From Cardinalis cardinalis (lineage: Eukaryota; Chordata; Aves; Passeriformes; Cardinalidae): a stretch of DNA of 64,000 nt. A program made the translations under genes and the position numbers. The DNA is taken from the NCBI GenBank assembly GCA_014549065.1, contig JACDOX010000009.1:1971310-2035309 (forward strand). Direction: 5' to 3'. Numbering within the stretch: position 1 is the first letter of the stretch; each line of letters opens with the position of its first letter. Positions 26,012-37,490 of this stretch are shown here, piece after piece. Below the pieces are notes generated by a model that saw nothing but the letters and a program-made list of their open reading frames with translations, searched no databases and was not told where the DNA came from.

Positions 26012-26643
26012 AGGGCAGGGCAAGGAGCAGGCAGGGGTGTGTCCTGGCACCCAGAGCAGAGCACAGAGCAGGCAGAGGTATGTCATGACACCCAGGGCAG
26101 GGCAGGGAGCAGGCAGGGGTCTGTCCTGGCACCCAGGGCAGAGCACAGAGCAGGCAGGCATCTGTCCTGACACCCNNNNNNNNNNNNNNNNNNNNNNNNN
26201 NNNNNNNNNNNNNNNNNNNNNNNNNNNNNNNNNNNNNNNNNNNNNNNNNNNNNNNNNNNNNNNNNNNNNNNNNNNNNNNNNNNNNNNNNNNNNNNNNNNN
26301 NNNNNNNNNNNNNNNNNNNNNNNNNNNNNNNNNNNNNNNNNNNNNNNNNNNNNNNNNNNNNNNNNNNNNNNNNNNNNNNNNNNNNNNNNNNNNNNNNNNN
26401 NNNNNNNNNNNNNNNNNNNNNNNNNNNNNNNNNNNNNNNNNNNNNNNNNNNNNNNNNNNNNNNNNNNNNNNNNNNNNNNNNNNNNNNNNNNNNNNNNNNN
26501 NNNNNNNNNNNNNNNNNNNNNNNNNNNNNNNNNNNNNNNNNNNNNNNNNNNNNNNNNNNNNNNNNNNNNNNNNNNNGGAGCAGGCAGGAGTCTGTTCTGA
26601 CACCCAGAGCAGAGCCCAGAGCAGGCAGGGGTCTGTCCTGACA
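26012..26643. repeat. 41-bp G-rich minisatellite, probable 82-bp dimer
   Basis: Four consecutive 41-bp units lie at 26012-26052, 26053-26093, 26094-26134 and 26135-26175. The Ns begin exactly at the fourth unit's end. After the gap come a partial unit (26577-26605) and a last, nearly full unit (26606-26643). The core is GGAGCAGGCAGGGGT and the end is CACCC. Units 1 and 3 share GGGCAGGGC and TGGCACCC; units 2 and 4 share AGAGCACAGAGC or close to it and TGACACCC, which suggests an 82-bp higher-order period. Long open frames on both strands here are artefacts of the repeat plus Ns. Confidence 0.95.
26176..26576. other. Assembly gap (401 Ns) inside minisatellite
   Basis: The repeat flanks this run of Ns on both sides, so the missing sequence is probably more minisatellite. 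The number of missing copies is unknown. Confidence 0.95.
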
Positions 26644-29600
26644 ATTCTGTGCCCAGGGAGGAGCGCTGCCTGCCCGCCCTGCCCTCCTCTCCCTGATTGC
26701 TTCTTCCTAAGGAGATTTAGGCAGTTTGCGTCAATCAAGGATTTAACACAAGGCATAAATGCCATCCCCTCTTAGCACAAACAAACAGCTGCCAGCGCCT
26801 TTCATGATGAGCCAAGGGTGCATGGGCAGCTGGCAGAAAGTTAGTGATTTCTAGTGAATTCTCCTCTTTTACTATCTAACCTTATCAGTCCATCACAGCA
26901 CTGATTTTAAAAGTTCATTTCTCTACAGTAGCAAAAAAGGTAATTAAAAAGCTATGAAGGAACATATAAATTTAAGGGGAATCCTTATGAAAAACAACAT
27001 GAATTACATACAGAGCATGAAAACCATTAACAGGGCAAACATAGGCAGTCATTAAACATTTTTGCAGTGCCAATTGTCTAAATAAGGAAACAGACAGAAC
27101 TCAAATAATGAGTATAAGGCTTAAGCCTTGGTCCATGAAGTAGAGCACATCTATATGAAAACTGCAGAAAAAAATTAGCATTCACAAATTATAGGGCTTC
27201 AAGCCTTGTCAGATTTTTTTCCAGTAAATTGAATATTAGTAAATATTATTTAATTAGTATCCAGTTAGTATTCTTGCTACTCTATATATTACTAAAAAAA
27301 CCATTAATAATAAATATATTAAAGATTTAATTTAAAATCTTGAATGTCATTGTTTCAAATTGCAAAACCAACACAAAACCTTCTTGATTTTAGAAGCAAT
27401 TGCTTTGGGTTTTTTATCCTGGCCATGTTCAACCACATACTAGCAAACCAAACAATTATATAATGCAATTATGAAGTCTTTAAAAACTAGCTTAATCATT
27501 GTACAATGAACTTCAGGAAATTATCATGAAATTAGCAGTTTGCCAGATGCCCAGTAGAAGGCAGACAAGGAAACATCCCTTCCCCCTAAATGATCTGTCA
27601 TCCAGCAGCCAGGTACATTTTTCCTCCTCACTCCTCACCACAGGCACACTGGCATTTTTCTCCCAGGTTAAAATGAAGGGCCCTAAATAAAGCTCACATT
27701 TTGTTTTATTTTCTCATAAAACAATTTAAATACAAGTACCTCTTCTTTGCCCTAGATTCTCCTCTCAGTAAGCTGTTTGGTAGCGCCCACTGAACGCCGC
27801 TAAATCAGTCACAGTCATCCTTGTAGCCACAGTTCCAAAAGTTTATTACAATTATATCCCCTCTTAACACTTGAACTTTTGATCTGATTTTCTTAAAAAT
27901 AGCAGAGAGTCCCAGTTAAAAGAACATTATTGAAAATAACAGTATTAATGCTATTTAATCAGGTCCATTTTCTTCTAGTCTCTTGAAGCAGAAGACAGTG
28001 GGCTGTGTATTCTATTCTGCACTCAGATTGACTCGAAGTTCAATGCTGTGCCTTTGAGTAATTTCATTCTGACACTGTTAAATAGCAATTCAGAAAGCAT
28101 GCAAAGCATCATGCTAAGATTTTCAAGTAAAGCTTGTTCGTCTGAACTTGCCATGTTCTTCTGCTGAAACATTTTGGGAGGCAAATCCAAAACTTTCCCC
28201 CCTCAACTTCCTTCTCTCTTTCCATGCCCCTGCAGAAGAAGAGAAGGTTGTAGGACCCAGCGAACTGCCTCGCAGTCTCAGCGCCTCCTCCTCACTTTTT
28301 GCCTTCCTTAGGACCCTCCCTGCCTTTCTGGAAAAGCCCATATAAACAGCATTCAATTATGTTCTAAGGACATTTTCATAAACCTTCAAAACTCTGGGTC
28401 CTGCTCAAGGGGTAATATTGCCCAGTTTCTTAGACAAAATTAAAATCAATGTATTTCTGTTGAAAACAGGGTCCCAAACTTCCTATCCTAAATTCCTAAA
28501 AAATTTTAGGGTCCTAAATTTCACAAAAAAAAAAAGAGCATGTTCTGGGACTTTGTGGAATGGTTTTGTCAACACACTATCTGATTATCTTTCACTTTCT
28601 TTTTATAAGTCAAAGGAGTATGAGCCTGCTTCTACCTGGAAATAAATAATGTAACATGGAAATGGCAAAAAATATACCACAAAAGTTTAAAAAGTAAAAT
28701 GGCAATCACTGGGACAGTTTTTGTCCTCACTTATGCTCACTCAATCCTAATTAACACTGGCAGAATTTGGCCCCTGTACAAGCCCCATCTAATCCCTCCA
28801 CTGTAGTCTGCCACGCCAGAAGGTTATTCCTTGAAACACTCCCCAGTAAGCCAGATAATTCTAGAAATGACATTTCAATGCCACAGAATCAGTTTGCCCA
28901 GTGCTACGATTTAATTTCTAAGCCTTTTCCACTTGACTGTACTTGTATTACAACATAGAATGGTGACAATGAAATCTTTTTTAGAAAGAAATCAGAACCA
29001 ACTATGACTATTTTTTTCCTGTAGATTGGGGCACTCATTTGGAAATTACTGAGTATAAAAGGTCCCTCACAAATTACAAAATACAAGCAGAACAGTTAGA
29101 AAGAGAGTAAAAGAGAGCCATAGAATCATCTAATGAGTAAGATAAAAATAACAAACCCAGTTGCTTCATGTCATAGGACTGCATTTAAAATGAGACACTG
29201 GAACAGCACGAGCAGAGCAGCAAGAACAGAGCAGATGTTTTTACAATATTTAGCTCCTGGCTCTCAGAAAAAGGGCCTGTGAGGGCAGGGCAACATGGGG
29301 AGAAGTGATGGCCTAACTATCCTAGAGGCTGCTGGAGCAGAGCTGGGGAGAGTTTAGATTTGATTGCAACATTTGTCCCAAGGCTGACAGCTCCAGAGGC
29401 CATTTTGCACTTCCTTGTCTGAGCTTACAGCTCATTACCTATAACACTGGAGTAAGGGTTTAGCATAGAAAACTATGATGTAAATAAAACCAGATCCTGC
29501 AAACAAATTGCTCTTCTCTACTGAAGAGAAATCATTTTTCTAAATATTTACAGGTTCAGGTCCTTGCTGTGCTGACTATAATCTATATGGAATAAAGGGC

Positions 29601-30088
29601 AATAAAGGACAATAAAGGTGCTGTTTCTGGGGAGAAGTACTCTGTTTTCCCCTTTATGCCATGTAGGGATTAAACAGGCCCAGGATAAAACCAAGTCCAG
29701 GGTTTCTTTGCTTTTTGGCAGCCTGGCTTTATCATCTTCCTATCCAGCTGCCTACGCAGGTGAGAACAGCTCACCCAGTGGCACTTGCTGTTTCTGCACA
29801 GCTCTGAGACATGGGCAGCTCAGCAAGGCTGAGAGAAGACACTACTTTGCCTGATGCTGAAGCCAGGAACTCCCTATTATGCGGATAAATACACCTACAC
29901 TTTTCAGGATATTCGTGTCTTCATCATGTAAGGTACATGAGTGACACAGCTTTTCATTTTCAACCATCCCCCTCCTCAGAGCATCGGGGTAACATTTAAA
30001 GACTACAAAATTTTTTTACAGCTTACATTTCACACAATTTCTTCACCTGTTTTCCACTGCCTTGTTTAAACACTCAAATTTAATATCC
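26644..30088. other. AT-rich non-coding stretch
   Basis: No recognisable gene or mobile element. The region 27230-27340 is extremely AT-rich. A strong acceptor-like site (CTCTCTTTCCATGCCCCTGC+AG) ends at 28235, followed by a CpG-bearing open segment, but no donor is seen. A donor-like CAG/GTGAGA lies at about 29760, at the end of a frame without a good acceptor. Confidence 0.5.
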
Positions 30089-30344
30089 TTGGTTGAGCTG
30101 GTTTCAGCTGTGGTAGAGTTAATTTTCTCCACAGTGACTTGTACAGGGCTGTGGTTTGGATTTGTGCTGAACACAGGGTTGACAATATAGGGATGTTTTT
30201 GTTGTTGCTGAGCAGAGCTTACACAGAGCCAAGGCCTTTTCTGCTTTTGGTACTGCCCCAAAGGCAATGGAGCTGGGAGTGCATGGGAGGAGACACAGAT
30301 GGGACAGGTGACCCAAAGTGACCAAAGGGGTATTCCAGACCATG

Positions 30345-30367
30345 TGACATCATCCCAGGATATAAAG
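30345..30367 (+). promoter_or_regulatory. LTR core promoter: CRE-like site and TATA box
   Basis: TGACATCA (30345-30352) is one transition from the palindromic CRE TGACGTCA, consistent with CpG decay. Eight bases downstream lies ATATAAAG (30360-30367), a good TATA box. The order and spacing suit a retroviral U3 promoter. Activity is unknown. Confidence 0.7.
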
Positions 30368-30551
30368 TCTGAGGAAGAAGGAGGAAAGGGGGGACATTCG
30401 GAGTGATGGTGTTTGTTTTCCCAAATCACCATTGCATGTGCTGGGACCTTGCTTTCCTGGGGATGACTGAACACCTGCTGCCCACGGGAAACAGTGAAAC
30501 AGCCCTTGTTTTGCTTTGTTTGTGTGTGTGGCTTTTGCTCCTCCTTTTCCT

Positions 30552-30557
30552 ATTAAA
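30552..30557 (+). terminator. LTR polyadenylation signal ATTAAA
   Basis: ATTAAA lies about 190 bp downstream of the TATA box, after a T/G-rich stretch, in the position expected at the end of R in this LTR family. Confidence 0.65.
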
Positions 30558-30673
30558 CCAGTTTCATCTCAACCTGTGAGTTCTCTGCATTTTTACTTGT
30601 CCAATTCTTTTCCCCATCTCTCCACTGGGGGAGTAAGAGGGAAGTGGCTCCTGGCTGGGGTTAAACCATGACA

Positions 30674-33419
30674 TTGGCAAAACTAATTTTTAACTCTGCC
30701 AGTCATGAAACTGCTGAGGGTTTTCTCTTTTTTCTTCTTTTTTCTATTTCTCTTTTTTTTTTTTTCTTTGCAGAGCAGAAATATAAAAACTTTAAAAAAA
30801 AAAAAAACACAGTGTAGCAGAATAAGGAAATTCGTATCTGCTCCCCAGTGCTCCATACTCCACTACACTTCCTTAAAGTCAATTTTTAGTAAGAAAACTA
30901 AAACAATCAAGTCAACCAAATATTTAAATAAACAGTTTTCTTCAATTCTGTCAGATATCTTAACAGATATTAGAACAGATACTTAGGCATATGTGCAACA
31001 AAATAGATTCTGATGGGTATTTGATTACTTATTCATCATGCATAATTTTTTAAAAGTTTTCCCATTAAATAGATTGCATTCAATAGCAAAATAATTTTAT
31101 AAGTTCTGCTAGAATACAATTGTATAAACCATGAACCACAAAAGAACACTAAATCTCAAATCTGACACAGAAACTTTAAAAAACTTTTGGCATGCCCCTC
31201 ACCAATCATGTATCAGACCACCTATCTGTAAAAAACTTGGGGCTTTTTCCCATACCAGCAACTGGAAACTGATGATGTTATATCATAAAACACATCAGCC
31301 AGCTATAAATATTTCTGAAGCTCACCAAAATCATTAGAAAGGGGACAAGTAAGAAAAAGTTGTCTGCAAAAGAATACAAAAATTCTTCAGAGCAGAGAAG
31401 GAAATGGGCTCCAAGAGGGTAATTTTGCTGGCACTGGCAAGGCTTCTTTTCAGAGGAACTCAGGATGATGTTTCATCCTTGAATTTTAATACTACTTCTT
31501 TAATATCTTTTTCTTATGTGTACGATTCAGACTAATCTATTCAGATGTACTAAGGAAAATTTAAAAGACTTATTCTCTCACTCTCTACTAACATCTCTTG
31601 AGATTCTTCCTGTAACTGGGACAGTACAAAACTTGGAAGGATGAAAACATGACATGCTGACAGCAGTGTAAACTCACTGTATGGCAGGACTTCGTAGGAG
31701 GTACAAGAGAAGAGAAGAGCAGCTTAAGGAGCTGATTCTGCACCTCCCAGCACAGACCACTGAGAGGCCCCCTGGGCAGCCTCATTGCCAGGCAGGAAGG
31801 ATTGCTTAGGTTTTTCAAGCATATATAAAAAATGCAATTGAAACACCTCTGTCTCTCTGGAAATTCAAGGCCTGAAAAACGCGCCCTTAGACTTTCCAAA
31901 ATCATATCAGCTCAGTGCTCTGCAGCCCATTGCCATATCAACGTGGACACTCAACTTCAGCATACCTTTTTGCTCTGAAATATATTCAATGATTTCATCT
32001 TTTGTCATGTCAAAATATATGTAGAAGAGAAAATAGGATGCTCAATACAAAATAGGCATTAAATGGCATCCAAACTACAGTTTTTGAAAGGGCTGCAGTC
32101 TTCCTGGCACAATATGAAAAGACACTGTGGAATGTTTCCAGGTTAATAAAATAATAAAAAAATTAACATAAAATAATAAAAATCATAATAAAAATCCTAA
32201 TATTTACTGTATAGCATTTTTAGATCAAATTATCCCAACACTGAAGAAAGGATAATTCATGGCCAAGGCCAGAGAACAGACCAGCACGATGTCCCACCAA
32301 GACAGGCAGTGCAGATTGCGTTTGGGCACACAGTCAGAGCTGGGCACTCAGAGTAATGAACACTCTGCATGAAAGGGAACCCAGCACTGCACTTGGCCAT
32401 GTTTCCAGCTCCCCCTGACTGCCCTGGGGAGTTACTGGCACCTCAGGCCATTCTGACCGGATCCAGGTCCAGCCTGCCAAACAGGTAAGGCAAGCCCATG
32501 CCAAAATTCCCCACACTCGTGAAGGATGGGAGCCCCGGATCCGGGAAAGGATCTGGCAAGGGTGGAGGTCAAACCCAGCATTTCAGCCCTGGAAGCTCCT
32601 TCCTGCTACACTCCAAAACTTCTTCTGGGAAAGCAGCATTTACTCCTGTGACAAACAAGAGCCCAGCTCTTGCTGAGATTACAGAGTATCTCTGCACTCT
32701 TCCCTTACCAAACTTCACCTGCTAGCTTCGGAGAGTGCACAAACAGGAGCAGCCTACTGCATGAGCCTAAAACATGAGAAATACCGAGACCCAAAACAAT
32801 AATAGGATAAAAAAATAATGAAATTGCAGCTATATGAAGAGTAGGGAACATCAGCCAATTTCAAGCACCTTGTCTGGTGCAGGAAATAAGTGCTGAAGGT
32901 TGTGTTCCATCATTTTTATTTAGAGCTCGTTGAATCACTCCTTTTTGGGAACTGTGGCCAAATCAGTGTTGTGGAACACTACTGAATGTCTTGTAGAACA
33001 ATAGAAATACACCTATTTTTTCTATTTACTTTTGCTGAAATACAAATTAATAAATTTGAATTTCAAAAATTAGTATTTTAAGAATTTATGTCTGATTCAG
33101 GACTTGATTTTTAGAAATGTCCAAATTCAGAGTGTATGTTTGTGGAACAAGTACAACCCCCTCTTCAGAACCTTACAGATCCTTGGATCTGGGTAATGAA
33201 GAATGTCATGAATCCATTGATGATTTCCCTTTGCATCTCAGTAACAGTTAAACATATCTCACGTGTCAGATTCGTGAGTTTCCAGTTCCAGTTTCCATAC
33301 TAAATACTCATCACAGCTTATATTAATTGTTAATCAAACAGAAAAGCACCTGAAGCAAAGAAACAGGACAGAAATAACCTTTGTATTCCCACCAGGCAAG
33401 AACTCAGACATAGCAATAG
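30674..33419. other. Non-coding stretch with low-complexity tracts
   Basis: No gene is recognised. Just after the LTR lies a long T-rich tract (about 30728-30769) and then an A run (30794-30806), which could pair. An A/T-rich imperfect (AATAAAA) stretch lies at about 32143-32200. A GC-richer patch at 32260-32730 has two open frames but no recognisable protein. Confidence 0.5.
32143..32200. repeat. Imperfect (AATAAAA)n low-complexity tract
   Basis: Repeated AATAA, ATAAAAA and AATAATAAAA words over about 58 bases. Confidence 0.6.
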
Positions 33420-33700
33420 GGTAATGTGTTTACCATTTATGTTTATGCTGTACATAATAAAAGACTTGTCCAACCAGGGTGAACAGTCATTTTTTCATCA
33501 GCATTTTTGTTTTTCAAATGGAAGGCTTTTATCATATGCAAAATTGCATTAAGCATGTATAATGACTTATTCAGTGATTTGCATAAACATCTTCCATGGT
33601 GTGCACAAAACTAGACAGCTGTGATTTGCTTTACCCATGCATAAATAGCAACAAAATTGGGCCAAAGACTTTTACTTCACATTTTAAATGTGAAGCCTAA
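33420..33700. promoter_or_regulatory. Candidate conserved non-coding element (octamer)
   Basis: This AT-rich, non-repetitive stretch contains a perfect POU octamer, ATTTGCAT (33577-33584), an interrupted palindrome ATGCAA-AA-TTGCAT just upstream (about 33537-33550), and CATGCATAAA. Such clusters are typical of developmental enhancers, but octamers also occur by chance in AT-rich DNA. No coding frame is present. Confidence 0.2.
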
Positions 33701-36700
33701 CAGGGCTAAGAGAAAGGTTATCACTTTCAGAAACACTGGAAAACCACTTAGCTTAGACCTAGCAAGTACACACTAGAAAAAAAAAACACATCAAAAAATT
33801 TGTAAGAAAAGAATTTAAAATTCCTAAATCACAGGAGATTTATACTCAATATATTAACCTCAGGGCTGAATGGGACATAAATATATTCACAAGGGATAAA
33901 TCAATAGATATTTCTTTCAAGTGGTAAAGGACATTTTAAGTGTTTTGAGAACTCAATATTTCAAATAGCCACCATTTTTATAATTGGAAAATACACAAAT
34001 GTTTCAAAATTTTAAAATGAAATTAAAATATTTTCAAACTACTTTCAGGATTTTACAGTAATTTGAAATACCTTAAAATACTTAGGTTAATATATTCTAT
34101 AGTTAAATTAAAGATATTTTTGAAGTCTACAAGGGGTAGTCACTGGCTGGAATTTACTGAAGGTTTATTATTTACTTCTTTCTGTGACAATTCCTAGCTA
34201 TTTAAAACATGCCTAAAAGTAAATTTGGCTTTAGTCTGGGTGACTGGACTGTGCCAATGGAAAGGCAGGTTTGCTGTTTGAGGAGATGATTTTCTTTGGC
34301 TTTAACCAGCATTTAGAAGGTGGGAGGGCATGGAAGAAAATGACTTTCATGACCTTTGCCTTCTTGCACTCTCAGGTCTGGACCATTTAAATACTTTAAT
34401 CAAAGTATCCTCTTTAAACAATACAGGCTTTATTTAGACAATAAGCTGATCAAGCAGACAGGTTAATTATTTGCCTTCAGCAGGATACACACATTGGTCA
34501 CTGCTGAAAATCAAAACTACTTTTGCCGTAAGTTCTAAAAAACAATACTGTAATGTGAATATAAAAGTCAAAATTGAACCATTCAGTGAAAATCTCTGAG
34601 TAATAACTCTTAAATATTTAGAACTAGAAGGAAATTAATTAATATTAATTCTTAAAAATTCAAATAATAATCTTAGCAGAAATACAATCAGTAAAACATC
34701 TTTTTTTATTAACTTGTGAAATTATAAACCAGGGCAGCTTTTGGATAGCAATCTCTTGAGCTGCTAATTATTTACCTATTTAGTGGCTTAGCAGGAAGGT
34801 AGCAGAAATTATGTTACCATCCTTATGCTAAAAATGTTTCAGAGCATTTGAGTTGGGAGCAGTCTGGCCCTGACAGTTGTTTGCAGCACCGGAAGGCAGA
34901 TAGCATAGCACAGGAAAAGAGCCTAGAGGCATTAGTGTAATCCATCGAGGTTAAAGTAGGAAAGCTAAAATTATTTAATACTTTTTAAGCCCACAGTACA
35001 GTAAATGGTCTGTTGCTAGGAAGCAATCCTGGCTAAAAATACAGCTCTTTTTAATATGCTGACTTTATGTCTGAAGAATGCCAGAAATAGGTCTCACTGA
35101 AGGTATTTCTCATGCCCCTCTTCTTACCCCACAGATTCCCCAATTCACACGCACAAATGTATGAACCTCAAGTACTCCTCAGCCTAGAGGTTGTTTGACC
35201 AAGGAAAAGACAAGCTCCACAGATGAATGATCTTTACTAACATCTAGTCAAGAGAGCCTGCATCAGGGGAGCCACGGTAATAAGTAAAAACTCTTTAAAA
35301 TTATAAGATTTAAAGTTCTGATCCTCCAGTCTGACCATAGATTTGCCATCATGAAGGAAGAATTTTCTCCCAGGAAGCTGAGAACCCTGGAAGAGGATCA
35401 CTGCCTAGGGACATCCTCTGGAGGAAACTGAGGGATGCTGTAAATGGTCCCAAACTCCTCCTCGTATACCAGGATTAATTCCCATAAATGAAAACATTTG
35501 ACTGTCCTCATTTACAGCTGTAAACAGATGAAGCAATCCTTAGACATGCAAATTAAAAATTGAAAACCTCAGACACAGCAAGCAGAATTTGGCAGGAAAA
35601 GTGCTGAGGAGTTGCACCCATTTAGCTCTCAGAGAACTGACCAGTCCTAGGTTAACACTGGACCAGAAAGTTCAGCACTGTTAAGAAACACAAGGAGCCA
35701 AAACATGACTTGCAAAGGATGAAAGTGCCACAAATAACTTAAAAAATGTGACTCCAGACCTTTCAGGAGGGTCTGGGCAAAGCAACAGTTGGTACATTTT
35801 GTACAATAGATGGAGAGTCACACTTCAGAGGATAAACAATGTATTAATGATAGAATAAGATATATAACCCTAAGCACAGACTTGCAAAGGTATCATGAAT
35901 TACTCTGAGCAACTTGAAGGCTTTGAGCACACAGTATTACACTGGTCTGTCTATTCTACAGCGTTTAGTGAATGCATTCTTTAAGCAAATTGTGACACAA
36001 ACCTGTGTTTCTCATTAGCTTCACAGTGTCTCTAAAAATGAATGTGCAAATAGAAATCTATGACAGCTTTAAAATAAATAGTAAACAATGTATAATGTTT
36101 TTCTTTAATTACTAGATAAATTTCCTGTCAACAATTTATGTTATGGCTGAATTATTTTGACATTCAACTTTATCTTTTTATGGTTTTACCCTGCAATCCT
36201 TTCTCCTTTTTAAGTAGTTTTCTGATGGAAAGGAAGATAGATTTTCACAGCTAGTTCTGCCTTCAGATTTTCAAAAGGTTTTGTTTGTTGTTTTTTTTTT
36301 TTTTCTCAAATCCTTTTCTGCTGACTTAAGTAGAGAACAGCCTGGCCACCCTTTTAATTGAGAACCTAGTTTGTCACCATCCAATAGGTAACTGTCTCTC
36401 TCATGTTCATAAACATTACATTTGGAATCCTGCACTTATCAGTCAGCAAACAGTCCTCAGCATCAGTGAGGTATAAATTTCTACCTCTTCTCATTCTTTA
36501 ACACATTGACCAGTTGGTGTTTTTAGGAAGGAATTTTTTTCTCTTTGGATTTTATATTCTCTGTCAGTTTGCACATTTACAACCACACAAGAAGTGGGCA
36601 CCTAACTAGGCTGCTTTTTGTGTAGCTTGAGGCAAGCTACCATGGTTGATATCAGAAATAACAGGTAACATTCACTTTGGAAGCACAATGGTTTTGAATA

Positions 36701-36935
36701 GCTTTCTTCAACCTCCTCCTTTTTAGTGAGGCACATTCATACAAGAAAAGTCCTATCAGAATTTGCATTTAATATGCATTAAACAGTTAATTATGGACTT
36801 GAGGAGTTATCTACATATTTTTACAAACTACAATCTGGCAATTCTTGAAAATTTCAACCTAAACTACAGTTTTAACAGTTCCACTAAGTCTTGTGTTAAT
36901 GATAAATGCACTTGGGTCAAGGCAATTGTAAGCAA
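33701..36935. other. AT-rich non-coding stretch
   Basis: No recognisable gene, RNA or mobile element. A T run lies at about 36291-36304. Confidence 0.55.
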
Positions 36936-37490
36936 AGGGGGGGGCTGGGCAGAAAATGGACTGAGAGCTGCCCTGAAGAGAAGAACTTGGGGTTGGTGGA
37001 TGAGAAGCTCAAGACAAGCTACAGTGTAGAGCACAGAGAGCAAATTATGAGCTGCATGAAAAGCAGTGTGGCCAGCAGGGTGAGGGAGGATTTGCCCCTC
37101 TGCTCTGCTCTGCCAAGACCCCACCTGGATGCTGCACCCAGCACAAGGACATGGACTGCTGGACTAAGTGCAGAGGAGGCCACAAAGATGATCAGAGGGC
37201 TGGAGCACCAACCCTGTGAAGACAAACAAAGAGAGTTGGGGCTGCTCAGCCTTGAGAAAGCTCCAAGGTGACCTCAGGTTAACCTTCCAGTATCCAAAAG
37301 TACCTGACAAGGAAGCTGGAGAGGAATTTTATGCAAGAACATGCACTGGTAGGACAAGCAGCATGGTTTTAAACTGAAGGAGGGGAGGTTCACATCAGAC
37401 ATGATGAAGAAATTCTTCACTGTGAAATTGATGAGACACTGGAACAAGTTTCCCACAGAAGCCATGAATGCCCCAAACTTTAATTCAAAG
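36936..37490 (+). mobile_element. CR1 LINE fragment: ORF2 C-terminus and start of 3' UTR
   Basis: About 555 bp of CR1. The coding part aligns by eye to the C-terminal end of CR1 ORF2, with recognisable PEEKNLG, LVDEKL, SSVASRVRE, LCSALPRPHL, ATKMIRGLEH and RELGLLSLEK segments, then the GGTTTTAAACTGAAGGAGGG and AAATTCTTCACTGTG signature. The reading frame is interrupted and small deletions are present. The element is truncated at both ends: the reverse-transcriptase core and the final CR1 tail are missing. Confidence 0.95.

Larger units (their letters stand above)
30094..30673 (+). mobile_element. Solo LTR of an avian endogenous retrovirus
   Basis: This is a 580-bp sequence starting TGAGCTGG and ending ACCATGACA. 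It matches the LTR family common across neoavian birds (GTAGAGTTAATTTTC, ACAGAGCCAAGGCC, CTGGGGTTAAACCA), which I believe is of the ERV-L (class III) type; the exact subfamily name is uncertain. It holds a TATA box and a polyadenylation signal in the same orientation. TTGGT precedes it and TTGGC follows it, a 4-of-5 target duplication. No internal retroviral genes or second LTR lie alongside, so it is a solo LTR left by recombination. It encodes no protein. Confidence 0.92.

Noticed and set aside
25940..26765. Long open frames on both strands (up to 264 codons) across the minisatellite
   Set aside because: Most of their length is unknown residues from Ns and the rest is the 41-bp repeat read in rotating frames. 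There is no protein signal.
36906..37271. 121-codon plus-strand frame as a host gene
   Set aside because: It is the decayed C-terminal part of CR1 ORF2, annotated as the mobile element.
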